Source: M3007 sp964481485 (GTDB lineage Bacteria > Bacteroidota > Bacteroidia > Chitinophagales > Saprospiraceae). From it: a stretch of DNA of 64,000 nucleotides. The notes beneath the pieces were generated by a model that was not told where the DNA came from, did no database searches, and saw nothing but the letters and a program-made list of their open reading frames with translations. The stretch spans positions 12,322 through 76,321 of the forward strand of contig CAYZVM010000001.1 in the NCBI GenBank assembly GCA_964481485.1, in the 5' to 3' direction. Numbering within the stretch: position 1 is the stretch's first letter; each line of letters opens with the position of its first letter. Of this stretch, positions 52,230 through 60,819 are shown one piece after another. The translations under genes were made by a program, and so were the position numbers.

Positions 52230-53195
52230 ATGAGAAAACTATTTACAAAAATCGGCATCATCCTCGTGCTGCTCGCCGTGTGCGACGTGCTGGCGGGTGT
52301 GGCGTTGGATTGGCTGCGTGACCACTCTCCCGATGGGCGTTATTACAAAACCAAATATTCCCTCGAAGCCTGCGACGAGGATATCGTGGTGATAGGCAGT
52401 TCGCGTGGCGAAATCAACTATGTGCCTCAAATCATCGAGGATTCGCTCGGCCTGCGTTGCTGGAATGCTAGTCGGGGCGGGCAAGGCACTCCGTATTTCC
52501 GGGCGATTCAGGAAGGAATCCTGGCGCGGTATGCACCGAAAATAGTCATCTTGAACGTGGACGACAACGACCTCGAAACACGCCCCAACTACGAACACGC
52601 GGGGGTGCTGCGGCCCTTTTACCAAAGTTGCCCGCCGATTCGCCCGGTATTGAACGAAACTTCTACCTTTGAGTGGTTGCTGCTGAAATCCCGCCTTTAC
52701 GCATACAATTCGAGTTTTTACTACCTGATTCGCCCCTATTTTGTGCAGGGCTTGGACGGCAAAACGAGCGACAAAGGTTGGAAGCCCCGTTTGGAAAAAA
52801 TGTCGGCAGAAATGACGCGCACATTGGAACCCGAACCCCCCAAAGTGCCGCTCCACGAAGAATCTGTTGCGCTGTTTGATGAATTGGTCAATGCTTTCCA
52901 AGAAAAAGGAAGCAAGATATTTTTTGTCGTGTCGCCTAATTATGGCCGCACGGTGGGCAGATCTTCCGCGATAGAGTACCTCCGGCAAAAATCAAAGGAG
53001 CGCAACATCCCGCTTTTCGTTTATTCCGACGACACCGCTTTTATCACAAAACCAGGTTACTTCGTTGACCCCGACCACCTCAACGTGGAAGGAGCCGAGA
53101 TTTTCACGAGACACCTTGTCCAACAAATCAAACCCTATACGCTTACCGATAATCAGTTGTCCACCAATGATGAGAAGGCTGCTAAAGTTTATTAG
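52230..53195 (+). CDS. SGNH/GDSL-like protein, partner of the MBOAT acyltransferase
   Basis: A 321-residue protein with an N-terminal membrane anchor (IGIILVLLAVCDVLAGVALDW). The block VVIGSSRGEINYVPQ supplies a Ser nucleophile in a GSSR setting, and FVDPDHLNVEGAEIF gives the terminal Asp-His pair of SGNH hydrolases. In AlgX/DltD-like pairs the periplasmic SGNH domain transfers acyl groups delivered by the MBOAT protein. Located 83 bp after it, with the catalytic face in the periplasm. Confidence 0.85.
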   Translation: MRKLFTKIGIILVLLAVCDVLAGVALDWLRDHSPDGRYYKTKYSLEACDEDIVVIGSSRGEINYVPQIIEDSLGLRCWNASRGGQGTPYFRAIQEGILARYAPKIVILNVDDNDLETRPNYEHAGVLRPFYQSCPPIRPVLNETSTFEWLLLKSRLYAYNSSFYYLIRPYFVQGLDGKTSDKGWKPRLEKMSAEMTRTLEPEPPKVPLHEESVALFDELVNAFQEKGSKIFFVVSPNYGRTVGRSSAIEYLRQKSKERNIPLFVYSDDTAFITKPGYFVDPDHLNVEGAEIFTRHLVQQIKPYTLTDNQLSTNDEKAAKVY

Positions 53196-53946
53196 AAGGA
53201 AATGGGCCAATGTGAGTTTTACAAAAAAATTCGATGTCAAACTCGACCGGCCAATAGTGTCTTTTACGTTCGACGATGCGCCCATATCGGCGTTTTTAAA
53301 TGGGGGGAGTGCCTTGTCAAAATTTGGGTTCGGCGGTACTTTTTATATCTCGCTCTCGCTGATGAATGGTGCCGACCCCGAAACGCGGTTCACCGTGCAG
53401 CAGTTGAAAGACTCGGTCGCCCAACACAACGAACTCGGCTGCCACACTTGGGGCCACACCGATTTGTACCGCATCACTTTTGAAAAAGGGAAAGCCGATA
53501 TCGAAAAAAACCAAACCGAAATCCAGGCACTTTTGCCAGCGTACAAATTGCGCAATTTTTCCTACCCATTTGGATCACAAACCCTGCCCATCAAAAAATT
53601 TGTGAGCACACAATTCAGGAGCGCGCGTGGCATCGAAGAAGGCATCAACACCGACGACACAGATTTGTACAATTTGCGCACAGTGAAATTGTACGAAAAA
53701 AAATATCCGTTGCCCTTTATTTTCAATAAGATAAATGAGGCACAGGAAAACAATGGCTGGCTCATTTTTTACACCCACGACGTGGACGAAAAATACACGG
53801 ACTGGGGCTGCTCGCCCGCCTATTTTGAGGCGGTGGTGGCAGAGTGTTCAAAAAGAGGCATAACTGTTGCAACAATTGACGAGGCTCTGAATCTCATAGG
53901 GAACTCAAATAATCGCCCGGCAAATTCAAGCCGCCGAGCAGGTTGA
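53167..53946 (+). CDS. NodB-type polysaccharide deacetylase (TFDDA variant)
   Basis: 259 residues from ATG 53167 (ATG 53170 is an alternative), overlapping the previous gene. The first motif is TFDDA rather than TFDDG, and the zinc ligands HTWGH are intact. YPFGSQ and late FYTHDVDEKYTDWG fit the family. No signal peptide, so cytosolic or loosely membrane-associated. Confidence 0.85.
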   Translation: MMRRLLKFIRRKWANVSFTKKFDVKLDRPIVSFTFDDAPISAFLNGGSALSKFGFGGTFYISLSLMNGADPETRFTVQQLKDSVAQHNELGCHTWGHTDLYRITFEKGKADIEKNQTEIQALLPAYKLRNFSYPFGSQTLPIKKFVSTQFRSARGIEEGINTDDTDLYNLRTVKLYEKKYPLPFIFNKINEAQENNGWLIFYTHDVDEKYTDWGCSPAYFEAVVAECSKRGITVATIDEALNLIGNSNNRPANSSRRAG

Positions 53947-53964
53947 TAATTGAAAATCACCAAC

Positions 53965-54945
53965 ATGAAAGTAAATCTACTTATCACCGGCGGTGCCGGT
54001 TTTATTGGCTCCAACTTGGTGGAGCGCTTCCTTTCCGACGAGCGCGTAGGGCTTGTCCGCGTGCTCGACGACCTTTCCAACGGGCTGTACGAGAATATCG
54101 CAGAGTTTGAGTTTCACCCGAAATTCGAGTTCATCGAAGGCGATATCTGCGACTACGATACCTGCCGCCGCGCCATGAAAGGCATCCACAAAGTCACGCA
54201 CCAGGCTGCGCTCGGCTCCGTGCCACGCTCCATCGAAAATCCCATGCGCACCAATGAGGTGAACGTGGGCGGCACGGTCAACGTCCTGCACGCTGCCAAA
54301 GAAGAAGGTGCCGACCGGGTCGTGCTGGCTTTTTCGTCAAGTACTTATGGCGACAGCCCTGATTTGCCCAAAGTCGAGCATCGCATCGGCAATCCGTTGT
54401 CGCCCTATGCCGTGAGCAAACTCGCCGCCGAACACTACGCACAGGTGTTCTGCCGCACTTACGGCCTCAACTTCGTCGGCCTCCGCTACTTCAATATCTT
54501 CGGTCCCAAACAAAATCCCGACAATCCTTACGCGGCAGTGATTCCGCTTTTTTGCAAAGCCTTTATCGAAGACCAACCGCCCAAGATAAACGGCGACGGC
54601 ACCCACAGCCGCGATTTCACGTTCGTGGAAAACGTGCTGCACGCCAACGACTTGGCACTCTTTTCAGAAAAAAAGGAAGCCCTCAACGAGGTCTATAATG
54701 TGGCCTGCGGCGACCAAGTTACGCTCAACGAAATGGTGGATATGCTCCGCCAAATCACGGGCAAAAACATTCAGCCCATCCACGGCCCAGAACGTCTCGG
54801 TGACGTAAAACACTCCAACGCGGACATCACCAAAATACGCACGAAACTCGGTTATGAGCCCAAAGTTTTCATGTTCGAGGGCATGAAACAGGTGTACGAA
54901 TGGAACAAAAAGGTACACGAGGAAAGGCAAATGCAACAAGTGTAG
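53965..54945 (+). CDS. NAD-dependent UDP-hexose 4-epimerase, WbpP/TviC-like SDR
   Basis: 326 residues from ATG 53965 (a TTG codon lies 15 bp upstream and is less likely). GGAGFIGSN nucleotide motif, SSSTYGD with the catalytic Ser and PYAVSKLAAEHYA with the YxxxK are intact. The stretch HQAALGSVPRSIENPMRTNEVN resembles the WbpP/TviC group that epimerises UDP-GlcNAc or UDP-GlcNAcA. Supplies a galacto-configured precursor. Confidence 0.9.
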   Translation: MKVNLLITGGAGFIGSNLVERFLSDERVGLVRVLDDLSNGLYENIAEFEFHPKFEFIEGDICDYDTCRRAMKGIHKVTHQAALGSVPRSIENPMRTNEVNVGGTVNVLHAAKEEGADRVVLAFSSSTYGDSPDLPKVEHRIGNPLSPYAVSKLAAEHYAQVFCRTYGLNFVGLRYFNIFGPKQNPDNPYAAVIPLFCKAFIEDQPPKINGDGTHSRDFTFVENVLHANDLALFSEKKEALNEVYNVACGDQVTLNEMVDMLRQITGKNIQPIHGPERLGDVKHSNADITKIRTKLGYEPKVFMFEGMKQVYEWNKKVHEERQMQQV

Positions 54946-54948
54946 AGT

Positions 54949-55047
54949 GGTTTAGAATGGTTTAGAATGGTTTAGATAGTTTAGAAAAACTTCTCTAAGC
55001 CCTCCAAATCTAAACCATTCTAAACCATCTAAACTACTCTAAACCAA
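54949..55047. repeat. Hairpin repeat family A, copy 7
   Basis: Left arm: four near-identical GTTTAGAATG units with 10-bp period (54949-54985). Right arm: four to five TCTAAACCAT units (55009-55047). The gene start is 55054. Confidence 0.92.
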
Positions 55048-55053
55048 TACACA

Positions 55054-55812
55054 ATGCGCGACTTCACCCTTACGGCCTACCAAGCACTGCTCGATAGCTT
55101 GCAAGCGGCCAAATATCAATTCCAAACCTTTTCGGGTTTTTTGAAAAACCCGGCGGTGCGAACTATCATGCTGCGCCATGATGTGGACGACCGCAAATTG
55201 CACTCGCTCGAATTCGCAAAAATCCAACACGCGCGCGGCATCGTAGGTACCTACTACTTCCGCATGGTGCCGGAAAGTTTTGACGAAGGTGTGATTCGGG
55301 AAATCCGCGACATGGGGCATGAAATAGGCTACCACTACGAGGATATGGATTTTGCCAACGGCGACCCGCACCAAGCAGTGAAACTTTTTGAAAAACATTT
55401 GGACAGGTTGCGTAAATTAGCACCCGTTACTACCATCTGTATGCACGGCAGCCCCCGCTCAAAGTACGACAATAAGGACGTTTGGAAACACTACGACTAC
55501 CGCCAATACGGCATCATCGGCGAGCCGTATTTTGACATTGATTTCAAAAAGGTTTTTTACCTGACCGACACTGGGCGGATGTGGGACGGGCACAAAGTAA
55601 GCGTGCGCGACAAAGTGGAAGACCATTTCGGTCTGTCGTTTCATTCCACCCCAGATGTCATTGACTACATTGGAAAGGGTAATTTCCCGGGCAAGGTCAT
55701 GTTCAATTTTCACCCACAACGTTGGACAGACGACAAATTTTTGTGGTTAAAAGAAAAAAATACGCAGCGATTCAAAAATCTGGCTAAGTATTTGTTGATA
55801 CAGATGAAGTAA
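55054..55812 (+). CDS. Divergent polysaccharide-deacetylase-like protein (RHDVD type)
   Basis: A 252-residue protein. MLRHDVDDRK replaces TFDDG, and later IREIRDMGHEIGYHYEDMDF, ICMHGSPRS and MFNFHPQRW are conserved-looking histidine segments. The family is known from capsule loci but its reaction is not established. It is homologous to the 57353 gene (shared RHDxD, IREMGH). Probably soluble. Confidence 0.75.
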   Translation: MRDFTLTAYQALLDSLQAAKYQFQTFSGFLKNPAVRTIMLRHDVDDRKLHSLEFAKIQHARGIVGTYYFRMVPESFDEGVIREIRDMGHEIGYHYEDMDFANGDPHQAVKLFEKHLDRLRKLAPVTTICMHGSPRSKYDNKDVWKHYDYRQYGIIGEPYFDIDFKKVFYLTDTGRMWDGHKVSVRDKVEDHFGLSFHSTPDVIDYIGKGNFPGKVMFNFHPQRWTDDKFLWLKEKNTQRFKNLAKYLLIQMK

Positions 55813-56010
55813 GCCGTCCCACCGATTACAACAACACGCCGGCATAAGAAAGGGCATCTGAACAAACTTAATCCCAAGCCCTGGTCGGTACAACACACTC
55901 CCCCCGTTGCTTCCGTTCGGAGCATTTGCCTCTTTTTTTCAGGTGAACGTCCCCCCTGTTCTCTGGCTTGAGGTCGCCTGAGTTTTTATCAATTGCAAAA
56001 CCATACTGAA

Positions 56011-57123
56011 ATGGGACAAACGTTACACCAGATGTCTGTACAACCACAACAAACACAACCCAACCTCTACCGCAAAGCACTCAATAACGAAGTGCCACCA
56101 CAGGTTGTTGATTTCATCGAAGGAGCCGTTGATTTGAATGACCTGTGGGATATGGTCATTCTGAAGACCTCCTCTCCGCTCAATTTGGTCAATCTGGTTT
56201 CGTGCAGGGGATACGACGAGTCGGGCGTTGGTTGCATCATCAATTTGAAGCCGCTCAACGATATCCGGTTCATCAATAAATTTCTGGAATCCACCAACGA
56301 ATATATGCGCCCCGGCGGCTACCTCATCGGGTGCGTCGAGACGTCTCGCCAACGCGAAGAGCGCCTGATGTCGAAGTTTGTCTGGCCCATCAACAAGTTG
56401 TACTACTTCTTCGATTTTTGGGTGAAACGTGTGTGGCCGAAAATGCCTTACCTGAAGCATTTGTATTTTTTCCTGACGCTGGGCCGCAATCGCGTTATTT
56501 CTGAAATGGAGACCTACGGGCGCCTCTACTCTTGCGGCTTCCGCCTCGTGAAAACCATCAACGCTGAAGGCCAGTTGTATTTCATAGCCGAAAAAACGGG
56601 CGAGCCGGACTACAACACCGGCGCATCTTACGGGCCGCTCATCAAACTTCGGCGGGTAGGCAAAGGCGGCAAATTGTTCAACGTGTACAAACTCCGCACG
56701 ATGTACCCCTATTCGGAGTACCTGCAATCATACATTTACGAACATTACGGGCTGCAAAGCGGTGGCAAATTCAAAAACGACCCGCGCGTGTCCACATTGG
56801 GCCGCATCTTCCGCAAATACTGGATTGACGAGTTGCCCATGTTCTACCACTGGCTGAAAGGCGACATGAAACTCATGGGCGTGCGCCCCCTCAGCAAGCA
56901 CTATTTTGGCCTGTACCCAAAAGAATTTCAAGATTACCGCAAACAATTCACGCCCGGCCTGATACCGCCGGTGTATGTCGAAATCCCAAAATCGCTGGAA
57001 GACATCGTGGAAATCGAGCGCCGCTACCTCGAAGCATACGAGCGCAACCCGATACTCACTGATGTGCGCTATTTCTTCCGGGCACTCTACAACATCTTCA
57101 TCAAAAAAGTGAGAAGCAACTGA
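56011..57123 (+). CDS. Unusual bacterial sugar transferase lacking the usual membrane anchor
   Basis: 370 residues from ATG 56011 (a TTG 18 bp upstream is not favoured). Residues about 1-200 have no strong hydrophobic helix and look methyltransferase-like (EYMRPGGYLIGCVET, YGRLYSCGFRLVKTI). Residues about 213-370 are a Bac_transf domain: GPLIKLRRVGKGGKLFNVYKLRTM, NDPRVSTLGRIFRKYWIDELPM, LKGDMKLMGVRPLS. The catalytic Asp normally after RTM is replaced (RTMYPYSE). It is probably the initiating or a priming-like enzyme, but the active site is non-standard. I recall related proteins in other Bacteroidota. Confidence 0.8.
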   Translation: MGQTLHQMSVQPQQTQPNLYRKALNNEVPPQVVDFIEGAVDLNDLWDMVILKTSSPLNLVNLVSCRGYDESGVGCIINLKPLNDIRFINKFLESTNEYMRPGGYLIGCVETSRQREERLMSKFVWPINKLYYFFDFWVKRVWPKMPYLKHLYFFLTLGRNRVISEMETYGRLYSCGFRLVKTINAEGQLYFIAEKTGEPDYNTGASYGPLIKLRRVGKGGKLFNVYKLRTMYPYSEYLQSYIYEHYGLQSGGKFKNDPRVSTLGRIFRKYWIDELPMFYHWLKGDMKLMGVRPLSKHYFGLYPKEFQDYRKQFTPGLIPPVYVEIPKSLEDIVEIERRYLEAYERNPILTDVRYFFRALYNIFIKKVRSN

Positions 57124-57165
57124 GCCTATTGATTCAAATTCAACACTCATTGATAACAATACCGT

Positions 57166-57210
57166 GAAAGTGACGGGGCGACTTTGCGTCGCTTCGTCAC
57201 TCTCAATTTT
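57166..57210 (+). terminator. Intrinsic terminator candidate after the sugar transferase
   Basis: A 17-position stem (GAAAGTGACGGGGCGAC against GTCGCTTCGTCACTCTC) with one mismatch and two G-T pairs is followed by AATTTT. It probably ends the main polysaccharide transcript, with the last two genes in a separate unit. Confidence 0.65.
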
Positions 57211-57352
57211 AAGGCAAAAAACAGCGCTATTGTGAGCCGCCCCCGTATTTTCGCCGCTCTTTGTCAAGTATTGTTTCAAAAAACGCAGGTTTTATGACCG
57301 CACTGCAAATGCTCATTTTTCAAAAAACCATATTGGAAAAACTATTGCCACG

Positions 57353-58120
57353 ATGAATTTTTCTCAACAAATGACCGCCCCTGCCGAACAACTCCAACAC
57401 AACGGCGAAGCCGCAAAGCACAAATTCGGCCCCTACGAAGATTTCCTGAAAACCTATTTGGAGCATGAATATCAGTTTTGTTTTTTCTCAGAAATAAACA
57501 AGCCGGAAAAGCAAATAGCCCTGCGCCACGACATTGACTTCGATACCAACTTCGCCCTCCAATCAGCGCTGATAGAATCGAACCTTGGCATCAAGGCCAC
57601 CTATTTTTTCTTGATGCGCTCCAATTTTTACAACCTCCTGTCGCCGCAGGATCACCAAAATGTCCTGATGATACGGGAAATGGGCCACCATGTCAGCATC
57701 CATTTCGATCCCACTGTCTATGATGATTTCCACAAAGGGCTGCAATGGGAGGTGGCGCTATTTCGTGAGATATTCCAACAAGATATCAGCATCATCAGCC
57801 TCCACCGCCCCAACACGTTTTTTCAGGAATTCGACGCGCCCATTTTCGACATCGAGCACACCTACCAGTCCAAATATTTCCGCGACATCAAATATTTCGC
57901 CGACTCCACCGGCGTTTGGCGCTTTGGACATCCGTTCGAGTCGCCGGAGTTTTTGCACCGGCGCTCGCTCCACGTTTTGATTCATCCCGTCTGGTGGATG
58001 CTCGACGGCGCTTCCAACCTGACCAAATTGCGCACTTATTACGCACAAAGAGTCGAATCGCTGAAAACAGAATTCTCCAACAACTGCATCCCATTCCGCG
58101 CCATCCATGAAAGTCTTTGA
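57353..58120 (+). CDS. Divergent polysaccharide-deacetylase-like protein (RHDID type)
   Basis: A 255-residue relative of the 55054 protein: ALRHDIDFDTN, ATYFFLMRSNFY, IREMGHHVSIHFDPT, SLHRPN and a late HPVWWML. Histidines at different places than in canonical NodB proteins suggest an altered metal site. The end overlaps the formyltransferase gene by 14 bp, implying coupled translation. Confidence 0.75.
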   Translation: MNFSQQMTAPAEQLQHNGEAAKHKFGPYEDFLKTYLEHEYQFCFFSEINKPEKQIALRHDIDFDTNFALQSALIESNLGIKATYFFLMRSNFYNLLSPQDHQNVLMIREMGHHVSIHFDPTVYDDFHKGLQWEVALFREIFQQDISIISLHRPNTFFQEFDAPIFDIEHTYQSKYFRDIKYFADSTGVWRFGHPFESPEFLHRRSLHVLIHPVWWMLDGASNLTKLRTYYAQRVESLKTEFSNNCIPFRAIHESL

Positions 58121-59096
58121 TAACATAGCCGTTTTTGGCTGCAAGGCGACCACGCTTTTTTTGCTCGAAAACCTGAGTATCCCACATAAAATCCGCCATC
58201 TCATTACCATTGGTCCCGAAGCCGGGCAGAAACACGACGTGGCGGATTACCTCGATTTGAAAGAAATCGTCGAATCGAAAGGCATCAAGGTCTATCAGGC
58301 AAAATACTACTCCCTGAAAAACGCGGCAGACCAGGAATATCTCAATGCCCAGAAAATTGACCTCGCATTTGTGGTCGGCTGGCAACGGCTCGTGCCGCCG
58401 GAAGTGCTCTCGGGGTTGTCCATCGGAGCCTTTGGGATGCACGGCAGCTCCATGAATCTCCCGCTCGGGCGCGGGCGTTCGCCCATGAATTGGTCCATCA
58501 TCGAGGGGCGGCAGGTGTTTTACACCAACCTTTTCCGCTACGACCCCGGCGTGGACTCGGGCGACGTGGTGGATACCTTTAAATTTCAAATCACCCACCG
58601 CGATACGGCGGAGACGATGCATTTCAAAAACACGCTCGCCATGAAATACCTCATCGAGCGGAACATAGATGGTCTGGTGCGCAACGATTTCAAATTGACG
58701 AAGCAGGATGATTCCATCACGCCCACCTATTATCCCAAACGCACGCCCGACGACGGGCTGATTGATTGGGCGCAAGATGTCAGTGTCGTGGAGCGGTTTG
58801 TGCGGGCTGTCACACGGCCATTCGGCGGGGCATTCACTTTTTTTGAAAACAAAAAAATCGCCATCTGGGATGCCCAAGTTTTTGACCTGAACGACTTTGG
58901 CTACGAAAACCAGCCCGCCGGCTCAGTGGTCGCCGTGTTTGAAAGCGGCAAGTTTTTGGTCAAATGTTTCGGCGGTTTGCTGTTGGCCAATGCCTATGAT
59001 GCCGATTTCACAGTTCAAAAAGGAATGTGTTTTGACAATGGCGGTCTCTCCGTCAAGTATTTTGACAGAAACCCGCTGGGCTTTTTTGATGTCTGA
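58107..59096 (+). CDS. Sugar N-formyltransferase-like protein (Fmt fold) with altered active site
   Basis: A 329-residue protein. Formyltransferases carry an Asn-x-His ... Asp triad (FNLHGS in ArnA); here the segment reads FGMHGSSMNLPLGRGRSPMNW, so the Asn is Gly while the His is kept, and GVDSGDVVD retains the Asp. A C-terminal FMT_C-like domain (about 230-329) follows. The locus supplies an amino sugar by its aminotransferase, and FolD in the window makes N10-formyl-THF, the expected donor. Activity with this triad is uncertain. Confidence 0.8.
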   Translation: MKVFDNIAVFGCKATTLFLLENLSIPHKIRHLITIGPEAGQKHDVADYLDLKEIVESKGIKVYQAKYYSLKNAADQEYLNAQKIDLAFVVGWQRLVPPEVLSGLSIGAFGMHGSSMNLPLGRGRSPMNWSIIEGRQVFYTNLFRYDPGVDSGDVVDTFKFQITHRDTAETMHFKNTLAMKYLIERNIDGLVRNDFKLTKQDDSITPTYYPKRTPDDGLIDWAQDVSVVERFVRAVTRPFGGAFTFFENKKIAIWDAQVFDLNDFGYENQPAGSVVAVFESGKFLVKCFGGLLLANAYDADFTVQKGMCFDNGGLSVKYFDRNPLGFFDV

Positions 59097-59128
59097 CGGG
59101 AATTGAATTTTCCAAAAATTTCGGCTTT

Positions 59129-59177
59129 ATGCAAATCGCCCGGTATGCTGACATTCAGCGTACCGGGCGATTTGCAT
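59129..59177. terminator. Bidirectional terminator between convergent genes
   Basis: A perfect 17-bp stem (59129-59145 with 59161-59177) continues as a nested GCTGA/TCAGC stem inside the loop. It is flanked by A and T runs on both sides. Confidence 0.9.
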
Positions 59178-59195
59178 TGGCAAAAAAAATCTCGT

Positions 59196-60596
59196 TTACT
59201 CCGCTTTAAACACCGTGGTGTGTTTGCCCGACACGTTGCGCGTGTCGGTAGCAGTCACCGTCAGTTCTTGGAATGGGAGCGAGGGGTCGAGCGTCGAAGT
59301 GTTGATGATTACCTCGCCCGCTGCGGGTGCTTTGTTGCCACTATAAATCTGCGTGCCATTCAACTCCACCACCACATTTTTCAATTCCAACGAATTCAGC
59401 ACATTCACTTTGATATCCAGCGCGATGTTGCCGCTCAAAACGGGCACCTCTTCTGCGGGCGGCGCTGGGTTTACGAACAATATTTGTGGGGTCGTTTGCA
59501 TGGATACTGGCACCAAAGTCTGTTGCGGGCCGTACAGATTTTCGTACACCCATACATTGCCGCCGAGATGGAAAAGAGACTGAGCGGTGTCGCTTTGCAA
59601 GAAAATATTGTGGTGAAATTCGGCCAGCACACGCGGCACACCGCGCACACCCGCGTCGTAAGAGGTCAGCACCGACGGGTCGCTGCCAGCATTGTTGACA
59701 AAAGTGTTGTGGTGGATTTTCAATTCATCACCCGCAATATGATGGCCCCTCGTCTGCAAAACGGGCAGGTAATCGTGCATATCTACGGCAAAAGAGCCAT
59801 TGTACGGCTGCCAAGAATCAGGCACCGGTTCGCGGACAATAATGTTGTACCGAGCCTCATAGCCTGTGCCCGGCGCGCCGCTCCCCGCGGTAGCGTGCCA
59901 AATCCAGTGGATTTTATTCGCCTCAATGAGAACCGGCAGCGCCGATTTGTTCAATACGATGACCGGGTAAGAGTGGATGTCGTGCAAATAACAATGGTGG
60001 ACATGTACGTTTTTCCCTTTGGGATAAACCTCCACCCCGCCACGGCTGAAATTCGAGATTTCGCAGTTTTCGATCTCAATATTCTCTCCCTCTGCGGCAA
60101 AGCAGAGCACTTTAGATTCCGGCCTCACCGCGTAGTCAATGTCGGGATAATTGTCGTCCGGCCCTTTGAGGCGCAGCCCGGTGATGCGCACATTTTTTTG
60201 CACAAAGAAAATGATGCTCGAAAAAGGCGTGGAAGTAGAAAAAAGCAAAGGCCCGGCGGCACCGTTGTGGCCGCGGTTGCCGGCCAGCGTGATGCCCTCC
60301 GGGATTTCGACGTTGGAGATGCCCGATATGTCAATTTCGGCATCTGGCTCGACATAAATCACGTCGCCGGGCTGGGCGGTGTTGAATGCTGCGAGCAGTT
60401 CTTGGACGTTGTCCACAACAATATCGCCCTCCAAGATAATTTTACTGTACCCGTTTCCGCCGCCGATGGAGTCGCCCGTCGGGTTGGCATCGGCACCATA
60501 AAGAAGCAATGGTTCGGGTGATTTTTCATTTTTTTCGCAGGCACCAAAAGCGGCACCAAGCAAAAGCAACCAAAGGCAAAAATTAAAAGAACGCAT
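59196..60596 (-). CDS. Lipoprotein with right-handed parallel beta-helix
   Basis: A 466-residue protein with a lipoprotein signal (LGAAFGAC, Cys20). An opening VDNVQELLAAFNTAQPGDVIYVEPDAEIDISG and repeats of IEIENCEISNF, VHVHHCYLHDI and LKIHHNTFVNN are beta-helix turns as in pectate lyase-like and NosD-type proteins. A C-terminal beta-sandwich (about 375-466) follows. It probably binds or cleaves a polysaccharide at the cell surface, and its proximity to the locus suggests polymer processing, though convergent orientation gives no operon link. Confidence 0.85.
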   Translation of the reverse strand: MRSFNFCLWLLLLGAAFGACEKNEKSPEPLLLYGADANPTGDSIGGGNGYSKIILEGDIVVDNVQELLAAFNTAQPGDVIYVEPDAEIDISGISNVEIPEGITLAGNRGHNGAAGPLLFSTSTPFSSIIFFVQKNVRITGLRLKGPDDNYPDIDYAVRPESKVLCFAAEGENIEIENCEISNFSRGGVEVYPKGKNVHVHHCYLHDIHSYPVIVLNKSALPVLIEANKIHWIWHATAGSGAPGTGYEARYNIIVREPVPDSWQPYNGSFAVDMHDYLPVLQTRGHHIAGDELKIHHNTFVNNAGSDPSVLTSYDAGVRGVPRVLAEFHHNIFLQSDTAQSLFHLGGNVWVYENLYGPQQTLVPVSMQTTPQILFVNPAPPAEEVPVLSGNIALDIKVNVLNSLELKNVVVELNGTQIYSGNKAPAAGEVIINTSTLDPSLPFQELTVTATDTRNVSGKHTTVFKAE

Positions 60597-60632
60597 TTCG
60601 ATGTGTGTTTAAAAATGTGACAAAAAGTGATG

Positions 60633-60640
60633 CAAAATTA
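60633..60640 (-). promoter_or_regulatory. Candidate -7 box TAATTTTG
   Basis: Full TAnnTTTG match on the minus strand, about 37 bp upstream of the beta-helix lipoprotein start. No well-spaced -33 TTTG is seen. Confidence 0.5.
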
Positions 60641-60819
60641 TACTGATTTGCCGCGAAAAATGCCCAATTAAAACATGAAAAACGTCAGATGGAAGCCAGT
60701 TTTTGAAAAAACGAAATTATGCGGATGTATTGGCGGCGACACTTGGGATGGCTTTCGGCGCAGACAAAAAACCAAACTGCCACCTCGTCCGTTTCTTTCC
60801 CGAAATAAATCAGAATGCG

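Noticed and set aside
409..55047. CRISPR array interpretation of the TCTAAACCAT repeats
   Set aside because: Units are about 10 bp without unique spacers, arms are inverted copies, and no cas genes are present.
59103..60521. 472-codon plus-strand open frame
   Set aside because: Antisense to the beta-helix lipoprotein, which has a signal peptide, lipobox and repeat motifs; the plus frame shows none and begins inside the terminator region.
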